Below are positions 35,701-49,300 of a DNA stretch of 64,000 nt, in pieces. Within the stretch, counting starts at the first letter, position 1, and each line of letters begins with the position of its first letter. The notes below the pieces were generated by a model that saw nothing but the letters and a program-made list of their open reading frames with translations, was not told where the DNA came from and did not search any database. The DNA is from Xenopus tropicalis (Eukaryota > Chordata > Amphibia > Anura > Pipidae). Location of the stretch: the NCBI RefSeq assembly GCF_000004195.4, contig NC_030685.2, positions 58,342,048 to 58,406,047 of the forward strand, given 5' to 3'. The position numbers and the translations under genes are program-made.

Positions 35701-37272
35701 TATTAATTTAAAACACTGTCTGTAAATTGTGGGCATTTGCATGAATGGAAAATAAAAAGTGGAAAACTCAATTATACTTGGCATGATGCACAATTGACCC
35801 TCTATATATAATGATGCTGGGATAGGTTAGGGTACTTGTGCTAGAAAGAAACAAGGAAAGACAGGGCCCATTAATAAAGAGGATGTAGTGAGCATAGCTG
35901 CCAGGTGGTTAATCATCTCTACCATTTTTTAACAACTTGCTATATCTCTGCCGGACATGATGCAAGTTTAGAAAACAGCAGATCTAAAATTCCTGCAGAG
36001 GGCCCTACATTGTTTTATAGAAGTTGATTTTGTGAAGAAATGGGAAGCAGTAGAGTCAAATTTACAAGCAACACAAAATATTTGTATGTGGGCCAATAAA
36101 GCTACCATGGTTTTAATATCCTGTACTCAATCTATGCATTTGCAACAGCATTTGTAAAATGGGATATATATGAAACTAAAGAGACTATGCAATAACAGGC
36201 AAATATAGCCCTGCTCCAGTAATTATCAACAACCAATAAACAGTATTAACTAGGTTGCTTCATTTAGAATTTAAAATGCAAAAATCTAATTGATTGTTTG
36301 GAGTTACTGAAACAGAGCTAACTTTACCTTATACATAACTTAATAAGATCTAATGCATCTTGTCAAGAGTGCGGTCTACACATTCATGAGCCTTCGCCTG
36401 CTGCAGCAAGTAATAGGCTACATCTTACTCCTTCCTGCTGGTGAGGATTGGGCAGGGATCCATCCAGCAGACAAGTCCTTAAGGAAAGATAACAGACTAG
36501 ACAGGAGACTCAGGGGCAAACTGAACTGAAAGCATCTAGTCATGGCATACTTGTTTTATTATCTATATAACTGGTGCTTTCATTGGGATGTTTGGCAATT
36601 AGACTAAAAGTTAACTTTAAAATGTCACTTCTTTGCCTCTCACCTGTGAGATGTCAGCACCACTGCACATTTTTCCTTGACTTCTTCTGAGATTATTTTC
36701 CATAGATGTCTTTTAGTTTTTGGATCCATCCCTGAACTAGGCTCATCCTTTTTTACATAGAAGGATGAAGCAGTGTTGGTTTAAATGATTCCTTGTCAGA
36801 TCCTTTATTGCATATGAATGTAACTATTGCATCATTAAAATAACAAAACAAAAACTGCCTGATGAAGGGGCCTTAGAGCTCTGAAAGCTTGCAATGTATT
36901 TTTATTGTTAGCCAATATAGGTATCATTTCTACAATACTCTTGTATTTGTGTTTTGTTGTTTTTTTGTTTTTTTATTATTATTATCATTAAAATACACAG
37001 CCAGTATTGTATATTATATATATATATATATATCAAAATAAAACAGCCAGCACCAAGGGTCTTTGTGTTTCAAAAAATCTCTTGTGTATTATAATTGCAT
37101 GTACAACCGACATTTCGGTCCCTTTTGTACATGCAATTATAATACACAAGAGATTTTTTGAAACACAAAGACCCTTGGTGCTGGCTGTTTTATTTTGATA
37201 TTTATATGATATCCCGTGCACAGGGGCAGCTGCAGAGCAGCAGATTTTGGAGTGTGGTGCTGCCGTGTGGAC

Positions 37273-37317
<45 letters not shown>

Positions 37318-40300
37318 TATGAAATAATCCATGGCCGGCACACCCTTAAAATTCTAAAATTTTTTTTATTGAAAACTCATTGTTTAAAAACCAACGTTTC
37401 GGTCCTCATTAGGACCTTTATCAAGGATGATCCTTGATAAAGGTCCTAATGAGGACTGAAACGTTGGTTTTTAAACAATGAGTTTTCAATAAAAAAATTT
37501 TTTGAATTTTAAGGGTGTGCCGGCCATGGATTATTTCATACTAAATACTCAGATTTTGGCTGGGCACCCCACAGAATACTAAAGCCTTGGAGTGCAGACA
37601 CCATCAGGACTGATATATATATATATATGCAAGACAAAGGGGCTGATTTACTAACCCATGAACAGGTCGAAATGAGTCCGATTGCATTTTTTTCGTAAAG
37701 ATCGGTATTTTGCGATTTTTCGTATGTTTTGCGATTTTTTCGGCGTCTTTACGAATTTTTCGTTACCAATACGATTTTTGCGTAAAAACGCGAGTTTTTC
37801 GTAGCCATTACGAAAGTTGCGTAAAATCTTGCGATTTTTCGTAGCGTTAAAACTTGCGCAAAAAGTTGCGCTTTTTTCGTAGCGTTAAAACTTACGCGAA
37901 ACTTCGCACCTTTTAAGTTTTAACGCTACGAAAAAGGCGCAACTTTTCGCGTAAGTTTTAACGCTACGGAAAAATCGCAAGATTTTACGCAACTTTCGTA
38001 AAGGCTACGAAAAACTCGCGTTTTTACGCAAAAATCGTATTGGTAACGAAAAATTCGTAAAGACGCCGAAAAAATTGCAAAACATACGAAAAAGTCGCAA
38101 AATGTTCGTTTTCAAGTCGGAACTTTTCCAATTCGGGTCGGATTCGTGGGTTAGTAAATCAGCCCCAAAGTCTACCAAAAGATTGTATAAGTGGCATTGC
38201 TGCATAAAGCTAATACAGTATGTATCAGTACTGGACAAATTTACACCTGGACAGTAACCCCTGGCATCCAGTCAAATGTTTGCTTTTATTTATCTGCTAG
38301 CTGAACAAAGCTTATTACTGACTAGTTGCTGTAGGTTAAAGTCTGGGTGCAGATGTGCCCAGAGTTGGTAAATGTGACACACAGTGGGGTGTCTACGCTA
38401 TAACACAGACAATCAATCTCTGTAGCTGGGAATTTAATAAAGCAACATTTTTGTCTTTATAAAAGAAAATGAGGGTCTGAAAATTCTGATGATTCCTGAC
38501 ACACTTGCACAATGTGCTATAACAACTCATATATCCTTAATTCCCATTAGCCATTTGCATGGGCAATTCAAGATTTGTAGAAGTGTTAAAGCTGTGCACT
38601 GCTGCTAAGCTCTAACACCCCTAAAACAAAATGGAGTTCAACTGTTGAAAGCAGACTAGAAGATTTTCCTGACAATCAGGAAAATGTTTATTAAATACGC
38701 TAAAATCAGTTTGAATTTTAGTTTCTCACAATGCTTTATGGATTGTGGGAATGTACAAAATATTTGTGACATTCCAAACCACAATCAAAACATTGTAAGG
38801 TTGATTTCGTTACCAGGAGAAGAATAGAAGGTCTTCCGATAAGGGCCAGAGCTGTTGAGAGTTTTCTCCGAGTTCCACAGCTGTATCCGGCAGTGGTTCT
38901 GTCTTTGTATTGCACGAGCTGCAGCTTTTCAAGGAGGCTAAATGACACCTATGAATCAAAGCAAAGCACAAAGGAGAAATACTCTTGATGAATGGGATTT
39001 ATTCCAATAAGTGCCAAACCTCGTCAACCATCATCTCATACCAGAGACTTCCTATGATAACAGTCAAGAAGGTACTTGGGCCATATTAGCACCTAGTGTC
39101 TCAATCAGTATAAAGTAGGAACTCATCAGTTTTATATTCAGAGTTTTGCTTGTTATGAATAAAAGAAAACTTCAGAGTGTGTGCTTTGGTAGCCTCTGCT
39201 GGTGTTTTCGAAGGTGGGTAAATTTAAAACATTAATATGATTTTTGGAAACATCACGGGTATTAGAATTTCTAGTATGGAACATACAAATACAATATGCC
39301 AAGTATGGGATCTGGAAGACGTGGGACACCGTGCCTTAAGGCTGATAAAAACAGTAAAAACATTTGCACATTTAAAAATTAGGACTGCTTTGCCATTATC
39401 ATTTATGCTAGTTTAGTTACAAGACACTGGGGCTCATTTATCAACACTGGGCAAATTTGCCCGTGGGCAGTAACCCATAGCAACCAATCAGTGATTGGCT
39501 TTTTTCAGCCAGCTGCAGGTAGAAAAATTAATGCAACATTTTGATTGGTTGCCATTGGTTACTGCCCATGGGTAAATTTGCCTAGTGTTGATAAATGACC
39601 CCCACTGTCTTTTTATTATTAGACACAAATTATGATTTGAATGATTTGTTTCAATAGGACACTATGGAAAATACCCTATGGGAAAAGGAATTCGGGAACC
39701 TATTTGCTATTATTATTTCCTTTATTTACAGTATATAGCACCAATATGTTATACAGCATGCTGTAATACAGGCATGTGAATCCTACTGGGTTTATTTAAT
39801 GTTTAAATGATTTTTTTAGTAGACAAAGTATGGAGATCCAAATTACGGAAAGATCACTTATCTGGCTATCTCATGCAGTTTAGCTACCAACAAGTACAAG
39901 GTACTGTTTTATTATTACATTGGAAAAAGAAAAAAAAATTTAAAATTAGAATTAATTGCTTAAAATGGACTCTGGGAATTGGCCTTCCCGTGCTTCAGAG
40001 CTTTCTGGATAACAGGTTCTGGACAAGGGGTCCCATATCCGTACTGTTAACTTGTGCTCTTACCAAAGTTACCATTTATATATTACATTATTATATATTC
40101 CATCTATAACATTTATTCAAAAGAAAATTAGATGCTCCAATACATTATGTGACAAATCCGAAATCATATTTGCTGTTTCACATGAGATGTTCCTTTGTAC
40201 TAAGTTCCCTTGTTCCCTTCACTTTGGAAAGCCACCCCTGACTTATTTTTGGAAAGTGAGCGCAAAGAGAGTCAGGAATGAATAAGTAAATACAGCATTT

Positions 40301-43300
40301 ATAAAAAGCTACTGTGCAATATAGTATGTCACAATGGAGTAACATGCGCTTCAGCTACTGCATTCCTTTGTGAAAATGCCTGTCTGCATTGTGTTGATTA
40401 TATAACTCTATGGCACAGCATTATAAAGAATATTAATGACTGAAATAAAATCATTACAATCTGCTGTTTGACTGCTATACTTACTGCTTTGATCTTCTTT
40501 TCTGGGATCCCATGTAATCTTGCGTAAAAATACAAGTGTTCTTCTCCTGTCAATAATTCATCCAGTGCATCTTCTTGAGGGCAGAAACCAAAGGCTGACC
40601 AGTCTGTGTTAAAGCCCAACACATTCTCTAAGTTTCTGCTCCTACAAAAATAACATGGTATTTGACTAAATTGTAATTGAACTTGAGAAAAAGGAAACAA
40701 TTGTATTCTCGGTAACTATTCTATGTATGTTATTTGCTCTGCAAATGTGATTGCTGCACCCCTAATGAATCATGACTGCTCGCAACCATAACGATTACAC
40801 AGCAGCTTATTTATATAAACCATTTTAAACCAAAGACATAATTTTTATCCCAGTGCAATGCCTTACACTAAAATCAGGAAATGTAGGCCAGCCCTGTCCT
40901 GACTGCCTGCTACAAGGCCCCACTACAGTCTCTGCTGCTGCTTAACTTGTGCATCTGAATGACACACAAGTTAGGTAGCAGAAGGGGAGGTTGCCTACAT
41001 GCCTCCACCCACCCCACATGAATACAGTGCTGCATTACCTTGTGATAGATTTAAAAAAAAAAAAAAATCTGAATCAAGGTGCATCCTGCAGCCTTCATGT
41101 AAGCAAGTTAAGATAACACTGTACATAGAAAGTAGAAATATGTTTGATATGCATTTTTCAGGTAAACATACCCAGCATTGTTTCTGACTTGTATGTTTCC
41201 TTTGGATGGAGCAACATCTCCTGTCAGCATCTTGAACGTTGTGGTTTTCCCTGCCCCATTCACACCAAGAAGGCCAAAACACTGGAATAGAAGAAAGAGT
41301 CACATTTAGTATTGGATAATTATAAACCCATTCGCTTCCGGTTACAGAGGTTGCAAAGAGGGACAGCGGTTGCAGCAGCAATGGGGCCCTGGTGAAAATA
41401 CAGTTTTTAATGTAATAATGAATAGACCATTCTCTCAATAAACACACGCAACATACCAGGTCCAACAGACAATTAATATGTGGAAACATTTAAAACAGGT
41501 TAATTTATATCAGCAACATATTTTTTAGTTCTGCTATCTCTTTATCTATGGATCAAGGCATATTTACTTTTCATGTAGTAACAAGCTTATACAGAAAAGT
41601 TGAAGAGGTCGTGGCAGTCCCTACCTCTCCAGCTGGAATACTTAAAGTTATGTTGTTAACAGCAACCATATTTTTGCCGACATGGTGGTAGACTTTGGTG
41701 AGACCTTGCAGTTGCAAGAGATCTGTAGCAGCTTGACCAGAATCCACACGCTCTCTTTCTGCCCTGACATCCTCATCTTCTTCAGGGTTTTTTGTAACAA
41801 CAAGATAAGATTTCATACAGTTTCTTTTGAGGAAACTCCTAGTAAAGAAACAGAAATATAGTCAACAGGGACTAAACCCTCAAATTTTCCAGCATCATTG
41901 GTCTTAGTACAGGGGAACATTAATGCTGGCATGCTAAGAAAGACAGCTAAGAAAGCTGAACAAGTTTAATTTACAGCACTATTCGATTCCCAAGTTCCCA
42001 AAGATGTCATGCCATGACTCCATGGCTATCAGAGCACAATCTTTTCTGGCTTTTTGTATTGGGAATCTGAACAATTGTAGCCATATGGAAAGTATTAAGT
42101 TGCTTATGATGTGAATGCAGTGAGGAAATTGCTGCTTACAAAAATAAAAAATTAAAAAATTATTGGTGAACTTTGTATAAAATACTTGCGAAAAAAAGCT
42201 TCTAGTTGTTGCTCTGTGCTGCAACCAAATACAATTGTAGAAATCCAAAAATATGAAAAAAGCTTCAGCAGGTTTACTGCAAAACATTTATTGTGGGTAG
42301 TGGTAACACCTCAAAAGTCAAAAAGACTGATGTGTAAACTACATGTAACTTTTGCCATCTGACATGACACGCCTGTCAAATGTGAACTCGCACGCTGCAT
42401 CTGCAACAAAATAGATGTGACGGGATAAGAAATGATGGTGTTGGAACAACTTTTTTATTCGACTTTAGGCCAGATTCAATTTAGTGAGAAAATGTATCTC
42501 ATGGTTTATTCATGTGAAAACTGGTGGACGAGTTTCAACCCAGTTCCAGTTGTACCCAGTAGACTTTAATACAGTGTTCACATGCTAAACGTTGAGATAC
42601 GTTTTTCTAAATTGAATTGCATCTCAAATTGAATCTCATCCATCAGTTTTCACACGATAAACCTTTTTCTCACTAAATAAAATTTTGCCCATTATCTGAT
42701 CCATCTTTACATTACAGCCTATGGAGATCAGATTTTGTAGGATCCTACGAAATCTTATGCTTTTGCGTGGTGTTGCATGACAAGATCAGATAAAATCTGA
42801 CCCACACAATCTAAGCGCTCATGAAGTTTAGCCCTTAAACAGAAAGCTAAACCAATAATATCATAGAAAGAAAGTTTCCTTTTCAGTTTCCTTTCAGCTG
42901 GTGTACAGACTAGGCAGGAAATAATCAAGGGTAATCAAAGGTTTTGATAATTTGGTAATTTCCAGGCAAAAGATCAGGGCAGACAGCTGTCAATCGCAGT
43001 CAGGAGTCAAATCAGGAAGATCAGGAGCTAAAAATCAGTCAATCAGGAGTTATAGGGCACCCAGGAACACACATGAGTTGAACCTATGCTCAGGCATTGA
43101 ATTCGGGTCCTCGGTGCACTTTTATGTAGAATTTTGGTGCCAGACATGACACAATGACATCACACAATTACGCACTGATCACTGCGCTGGAACTGCGACC
43201 CACATGGCACCCATGGGCACTGGAGAAGAGAGGAGCGCTGTCGGGTGCTCTTCAAACAGCTTTACAATACTTGCTAATCTTAAGGTATCTGTCATTTTTA

Positions 43301-46300
43301 CTAAGTGCTAACAGTTAGTAAATCAGTCCCAAAATACTCCATTAGCTCTTGCTTCAATCTAACCAAGTACTTAATACCAAATAAGTGCTTGTTTAGAGTA
43401 ATGGGTTTTTTTTTTTGCTATTTAATTTCTTTAATTACGGGGCTATTTTTTTTTATTAGTGGGGTTTTGTCTGGCCACAGGTGCTTGTTGTAAGGGCGGG
43501 GGGGGGGGTGGCGGCTGCGTCGTTAGTGTGCCCGCAGGTGCTTGTGGTGACAGAACTGCACAATATATACCATACTTCTAACATTTGCCCCTTCCTCTAA
43601 TACCTATGGAGCAAATGCAGAGCAGTGTAGCATTTTTGGTTTGTCAGCCCGCAGGTGCTGGGGTAAGAGGGGGGGTATGACTGGTGGTGGTTTGTGAGGG
43701 GGGGGGGGCTTGTGCTTTTTAGCAATAGCCCATACAGCCCCTGCTGGACAAGATGGCGGTGCCGTTCACTGAAACAAGTATGTAGTTTCTAGTATGTGTA
43801 TCTCTGTAAATCTTTTATTAGGCAAGCCAGAAATATAGCGTTTTTACACAGCAAAAGTAGTACTATTTAAAAGTGTGCTTAATAGATTTTGACTTTCCTT
43901 GTCCTTTAAGCATTATAAAGCTTAAACTGATCCTTGCTGTACTCTGCAGTGCCCAATGGCAATGGGTAGCGAGAGCGGGAAGGATGGTTGATTACAAAAC
44001 CTGATCTTATGAAATATTGGCCTGGTGGCAAGTAAGTAAGTAAGTAACCTTACTTGTTATAATAGCACCCTGGTAGTGAAATTTTCAGGGCTAGCAAGTC
44101 CGTATAAACTGTTGCCAGCCAAACCCTTTGTGTGATACTTTCCCAACATGTACATGTTTTAGAAATTTGTGTTTGAATACATTTTCAACAATTAGCCTGC
44201 ATCAGAAATAAAACATCATATGAATACTCTTACATTTAACAATGTATTACTTACTTGAAACTGAAAATGATTCCATCATTGATTAGCAATCTCAACAGAA
44301 AGCAAAATGCTCCTTGGATAGCCATGGCAGAAAGTATCCAGCCTAAAATATCCATGCTAAAAATATTGGTTGTGCTTGTACCTCCATAGACTGCTACCTG
44401 CATTTGTTGGGATTGCTGCTGAGACAGCATTATCATTCCAAACCCAAAGCAGAACTGAGGGAAAACCTTAAAAACATCTATGAGAACATTGTAGGTCTGA
44501 TTCAGGCTCTAGAATGAAAAACAAAAAGAAGTCATGGCAGTATTGTACAAATTACAACCAAATGTCCCTGGTAATAAGTGAGAATGAGGAAGGAACTATA
44601 AGAGAACAACTCTTGCTTGTCCTTCTTCTAGCCAATAGAAATAGTTTTCTCTGTGTAAACTTGTATTCTTTTTATTTAACTTAAACTAGTGAGCTTCACT
44701 AGAGCTTAGGGTTGATTGATATAATAAAGAAAATGTTTTTACAATTTTGATACAAAAAATCCAGAGTGCATCAGAATATTTTTTGGACTATGGTAATGGA
44801 GGGGGAGGGCTGATTCATCATCTGATTTGCACCTGGTGAAAAGTTTTAGCCAAGGACTGCAGGCCTGTTCTTCAAAAGTCTTTTTGGAGCAAATGTAAAC
44901 TTGTATTCTTTTTATTTAACTTATACTAATAAGATTCAGTAGAGTTTAGGGGCAGTTGCCTAGCACTAGAGGTGGCCATACACGCTAAGATCCGCTTGCT
45001 TGGCGATACCGGTGGACAATATTGGGCTCATTTGGTCGCCCAAACAATCAAATTAGAGCGACGGGTATAGTCGTCCACCGATGCGGTCCCTGATCCAAGT
45101 GCCCGATCGAGATTTGGCTGATTTCATGCCAGATGTTGGTCGGGCAGGCTCGTTGTTAGTGCCCATGCACGGGCCGATAAGCTGCCAAATCAGTCTAAGG
45201 GGCCGATATTGGCAGCTAGAATCGGCCTGTGTATGGCCACCTTAAGTAAGAAGGAGGCAGAGGTGGGAAAAGTAAAAAGGGATTGAGTAGACCAAATTGG
45301 GACATTTTACATTTTGTTTCATGATAATTGGACCTCTTTGGATTATAATAAAGATTCACACAGGCACAACAGCGTTTTCAGCAGGGTGAACCCTTGGGGA
45401 AATGAACATTTTGGGGCAACACCCCTGCTTGACAATGGGGTGTTGCAAGGATTTACCCTGCTGAAAACACTGTTGTGTGCCTGTGTGAATCCTTATTATT
45501 ATACTGTATAGGGGGTGCCGATTTTCTGCCCATGGAGTACTGGGCATACCTCATCATAGACAGGCTAGGGTGTGCGAGAGCTGCATTAGTCACCTTTTTG
45601 GGTTATAGCATCATTTGTCTGTTGTGTCTTGTACTTGCCCAAGCACCCAGCACCAAAACTCCAGAAATCTGTCTTCTACCATTGCCTCTCTCATGTTATT
45701 TTCATCATAATATACAGCGCCAGATTTGTTATATGGGTGCCTTGAGGCCATCCCCATTCGCGCCCCATTTTAACTCACATACAGAGCTGTGGGGAGAGGT
45801 CCCTTTTACTCTGTATGTGAGCAAAATTTCAGTGTCCCCCCTATGCCGCCACCAAATTTGTGCCGCCCTAGGCCTGGGCCTTTGTGGCCTTGTCACAAAT
45901 CCGGGCCTGATAATATATACAGTGTATAAAGAACTAATATGTTAGACAATGCTTTAGAGAGAATGATTAAAAAAGAACAGAATAGATCCATATAATGGCT
46001 GTGATGAAACTATGCATCTTGGAACCCAATAAATCATATCTTTAATTGTACAAATATTTTTTATAAATTATCTGAAACTACGGTTTGGTATTTAACATTT
46101 TTGTTCAGTGTTTTAGTGCCGATTTGTTCATTCATCCTTGCAATTCGCATTGGGTAATTTATTTATATTATATATATATACATATATATGTTTTGGTAAG
46201 GACCAGCACTCCAATATAAAAACAACAAAATGTCTTTATTTCACATAAAAATGTAACAAATAGTGCAAATTGTGCAAATGTAAGTCACTATTTGTTATGC

Positions 46301-49300
46301 TTGATAAAGGTCCTAATGTTGAACGAAACATTGGACACAAGTGGTATATGAAATAAGGACATTTTGTTGTTCCGAACGGGAAAAATTAGTATTTTTTCTA
46401 ATTTATAGAACTTTGTATAATTTCCACAATATTTTCGTTAATTTCCGCAATTTTTTCGTGCTTTGCCTCAATTTGTGTGACAAAATTGTATTTGTCGTAA
46501 TGACTACGAAAGTTTCAGAATTCATTCAAGCTTCAGTATCGTGACTTTCTTTTGGTTGGAGCTGCAGAGTGCCATTAAGTCCTATTTGAGCCTTCCAAAA
46601 TTATGCATTGAAGGTTCAATGTCAGAAAGGTTTTTGCGCTGTTTACGATCGTTCGTATACAAAAAAATTCTGAATTTTTGCCAATCGTACTTTTAATTAT
46701 CCAAAATTCGGACTTTGATAAATCTGCCCCTTACTGTATATATAATCTCAGTAAGAAACATGATTTGTCATATACATCTACTTAAATGGATTTCTGGAAC
46801 CCTTCTGGTATTTTGGTATAGAAAAATAAAAAGAGTTAAATTACTTGGTAATTACTATCAGATGGGGACTTCTCAAAAAGAAGGTAAAAAATGATAGAGG
46901 TGGAGATGATGGTATTGATGCCAATAAACAGGTTGATGGAAACATATGTAATGAATGCATTTCCAGGACTCTTGAATATTCCCGCAAGAAGATACATCCA
47001 TGAAAAAGTGACAAAGCTGAAAATAAAAAGATTCATATAAAGAACATAAGATTCATACATTTTGTATGTTTTAGAGTTGTGTTAAGCTGAACTGAATATA
47101 ACCCTAGAAGACTGAACATTTTTTCACAATTTTTTGTCTTTTCTCAAATACAAATATGCAAGTTTGTGTTCAGATGTATTTTGCAATTCAACCAAATAGT
47201 TTGTGGAAGATTCATGATTAAGCCATCATGGTGCAATCCAAGGGGTCTGCTTATTAAAGTGTGTAAAGAATGGCGCAGTAATACACTTGCTTGCTAGTAC
47301 TGGTTGTAAAAAAATGCACAGTCGCAACAATTGGTGTTATTATTGCCGCTTTAGATGATCAGAGTTTATTAAGATTGGTGCCATGTCCAGGTGGTGACAC
47401 TTTTATATGGTTACACTCTATTAAAGTCTTGTGTTTTTTTGTGTTTTATTTACACCAGCATTTTTTTTAAATACAGTATGCAATTTATGGATGTGTCTCA
47501 TTTAATAATTTCTTTTATTCTGAAAGGAAAAGATTGCACTAGGGCATAAATATTTAGGTAGGTGAGCCTTAACAGCCCATAGCAAGGAATGCGTTCAGCT
47601 GCTCAGAGTAGTCGAACACATTCTGACAAAACTGACCTTGATCTCCTTTGATAAATGTTTAAATTTGTAAAACACTTTTCTGACAGTCAGAAAAGTATTA
47701 ATAACCCTGTGAAAATATTGAACCTCTGGGGATCCTTCAGTTCAATATTTAATTCATCTGCATCCTACACTTTTTCACAGGCCCCTTAGTCTGCTTCCTT
47801 AGTGGATTTTTCCTCTCAACATTTGTATCTCACTATTACAAATTATACCCTACAGTCAAGGTTGACAAATGTGTTGCCTAAGCCATGGCAGCATTTGGCT
47901 ATTGTGTGTCCAACAAATAAAAAGTTGTTTAGGGACTATTACTCACCCGAATAATATAAAAAGCAAAGACATTACACCCAGGTTGGGGTAGTTGTAGAAT
48001 GTTGGCAGTTTGAATATGGCTATTGTTGCTATGGAGAGGGAGACTGGTATGAGGTAGATGATCTGCAAGGCATAAACATTGCTATTTGTTAATCTGAGCA
48101 ATAAATCACTGCTGAAATTGGACATAAACCAGGCAATACCAATTTTCTTACAAAAACACAGTTCACTTCCACACATACCACCAGGTGCTTGGATTGGAAG
48201 ACATACAGTAATGTTCATAGTTGATCACAGTTCATCTTCATTGTCACAGAAGAAGATACCAAGATCATCTGTATTCATCTGTATCTGTTACTTATTCAAC
48301 TACTATATACCTTTTTACCCTTTTAACTATATGCATTTCCTATTTACTTGCATTAGCTGGAAAGTATTTATAATAATTTGAGCTAACTGCATGAATAAAA
48401 CATTTAGATTAATAACAGGGAGCACCAAATGCACAATAAATGGCTGCAAACTGCATGGGTCAGTCATGAAGGCACCATACTGTGACATCCAGTGACTGAC
48501 ACTGACAGATATCACATCCCAGTAAAGATCTTTGCAAGGACATGTGCTGTGACATCTGACAACACACACAACACTGAGTTGGCCCAGTTTTTCCAAATAC
48601 TTTTTCCTGCTATATATACTCAGTCTACAACTAAGCCTTCTTATTTAGTAATGGCACAGCCGGAAAAATAACTGAACCTGTTTCTTTATTTATTGTGGTG
48701 CCCTGTTCGTATAATATCCAAAGTTTATTGTGGAGTTTGGCCATGCCTATTGGGGCTAATGACGTGTGTGATATAAGTAATGGAATAACTGCATTCAAGA
48801 CAAACTGCATTGTGACTGAAGACAAGCAAACTGACTATGAATGGCATTTTACATTAGTGTCTTTAAACAAGTGCCTAGGGCTGTAGTAACAAAAACGCTT
48901 TCAGCTAAATGGTCAGTTTGGCTTTTTGAACAATTGGAAATATTTTTAAATAATTCGCTGAAAATAAACTAGATTTTAAACTCCCAGGGTGAATGTTATA
49001 CTGTTATCCACTCAAAATCTTCAAATGATTGCTCTAATTCCTGTAACTAAATGATCATGTTCCTGTAGTGTAATCTTGTAGTGCTATAGCGCTGTGAGTA
49101 AAATTTGGCAGTTGTCTTGATTGGGTGACTGCCTTCCTCTTGATCAAAATAGTGTTTACTGAAATGCTGAACTTTAAGGATATGAGTCTATTCCCATCAA
49201 CAATAAATATGTAAGGCAGAACCAATAGAAATATCAGAGGTTTATATAGGATAACACAATATGTAAGGAGAGAAGACTTAGTGGATAAGTTTGATAATGT

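Larger units (their letters stand above)
36748..38813. other. ABCA12 intron packed with foldback elements
   Basis: Holds two near-perfect hairpins (37031-37201 and 37315-37543), AT microsatellites (37015-37033, 37276-37314) and a GGGGC foldback (37639-38166). The flanks are unassigned. Confidence 0.7.
38949..40484. other. ABCA12 intron with two MITE relatives
   Basis: Contains 39430-39602 and a degenerate CAGGTAT-type fragment at about 39789-40044. The rest is unassigned. Confidence 0.55.
44509..46844. other. ABCA12 intron with several MITEs
   Basis: Besides the elements listed separately, a segment of about 55 bp (AACTTGTATTCTTTTTATTT...) occurs twice in direct orientation, near 44658 and 44896. 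Confidence 0.6.

Noticed and set aside
37031..37201. Perfect hairpin as a microRNA precursor
   Set aside because: Arms of 76 bp with full identity and a family-like core point to a foldback transposon. Animal microRNA hairpins are shorter with mismatches.
48631..48825. Minus-strand 64-codon frame inside the ABCA12 intron between TMD2 exons
   Set aside because: The neighbouring exons already join in frame, and the peptide has no resemblance to ABC-A sequences.
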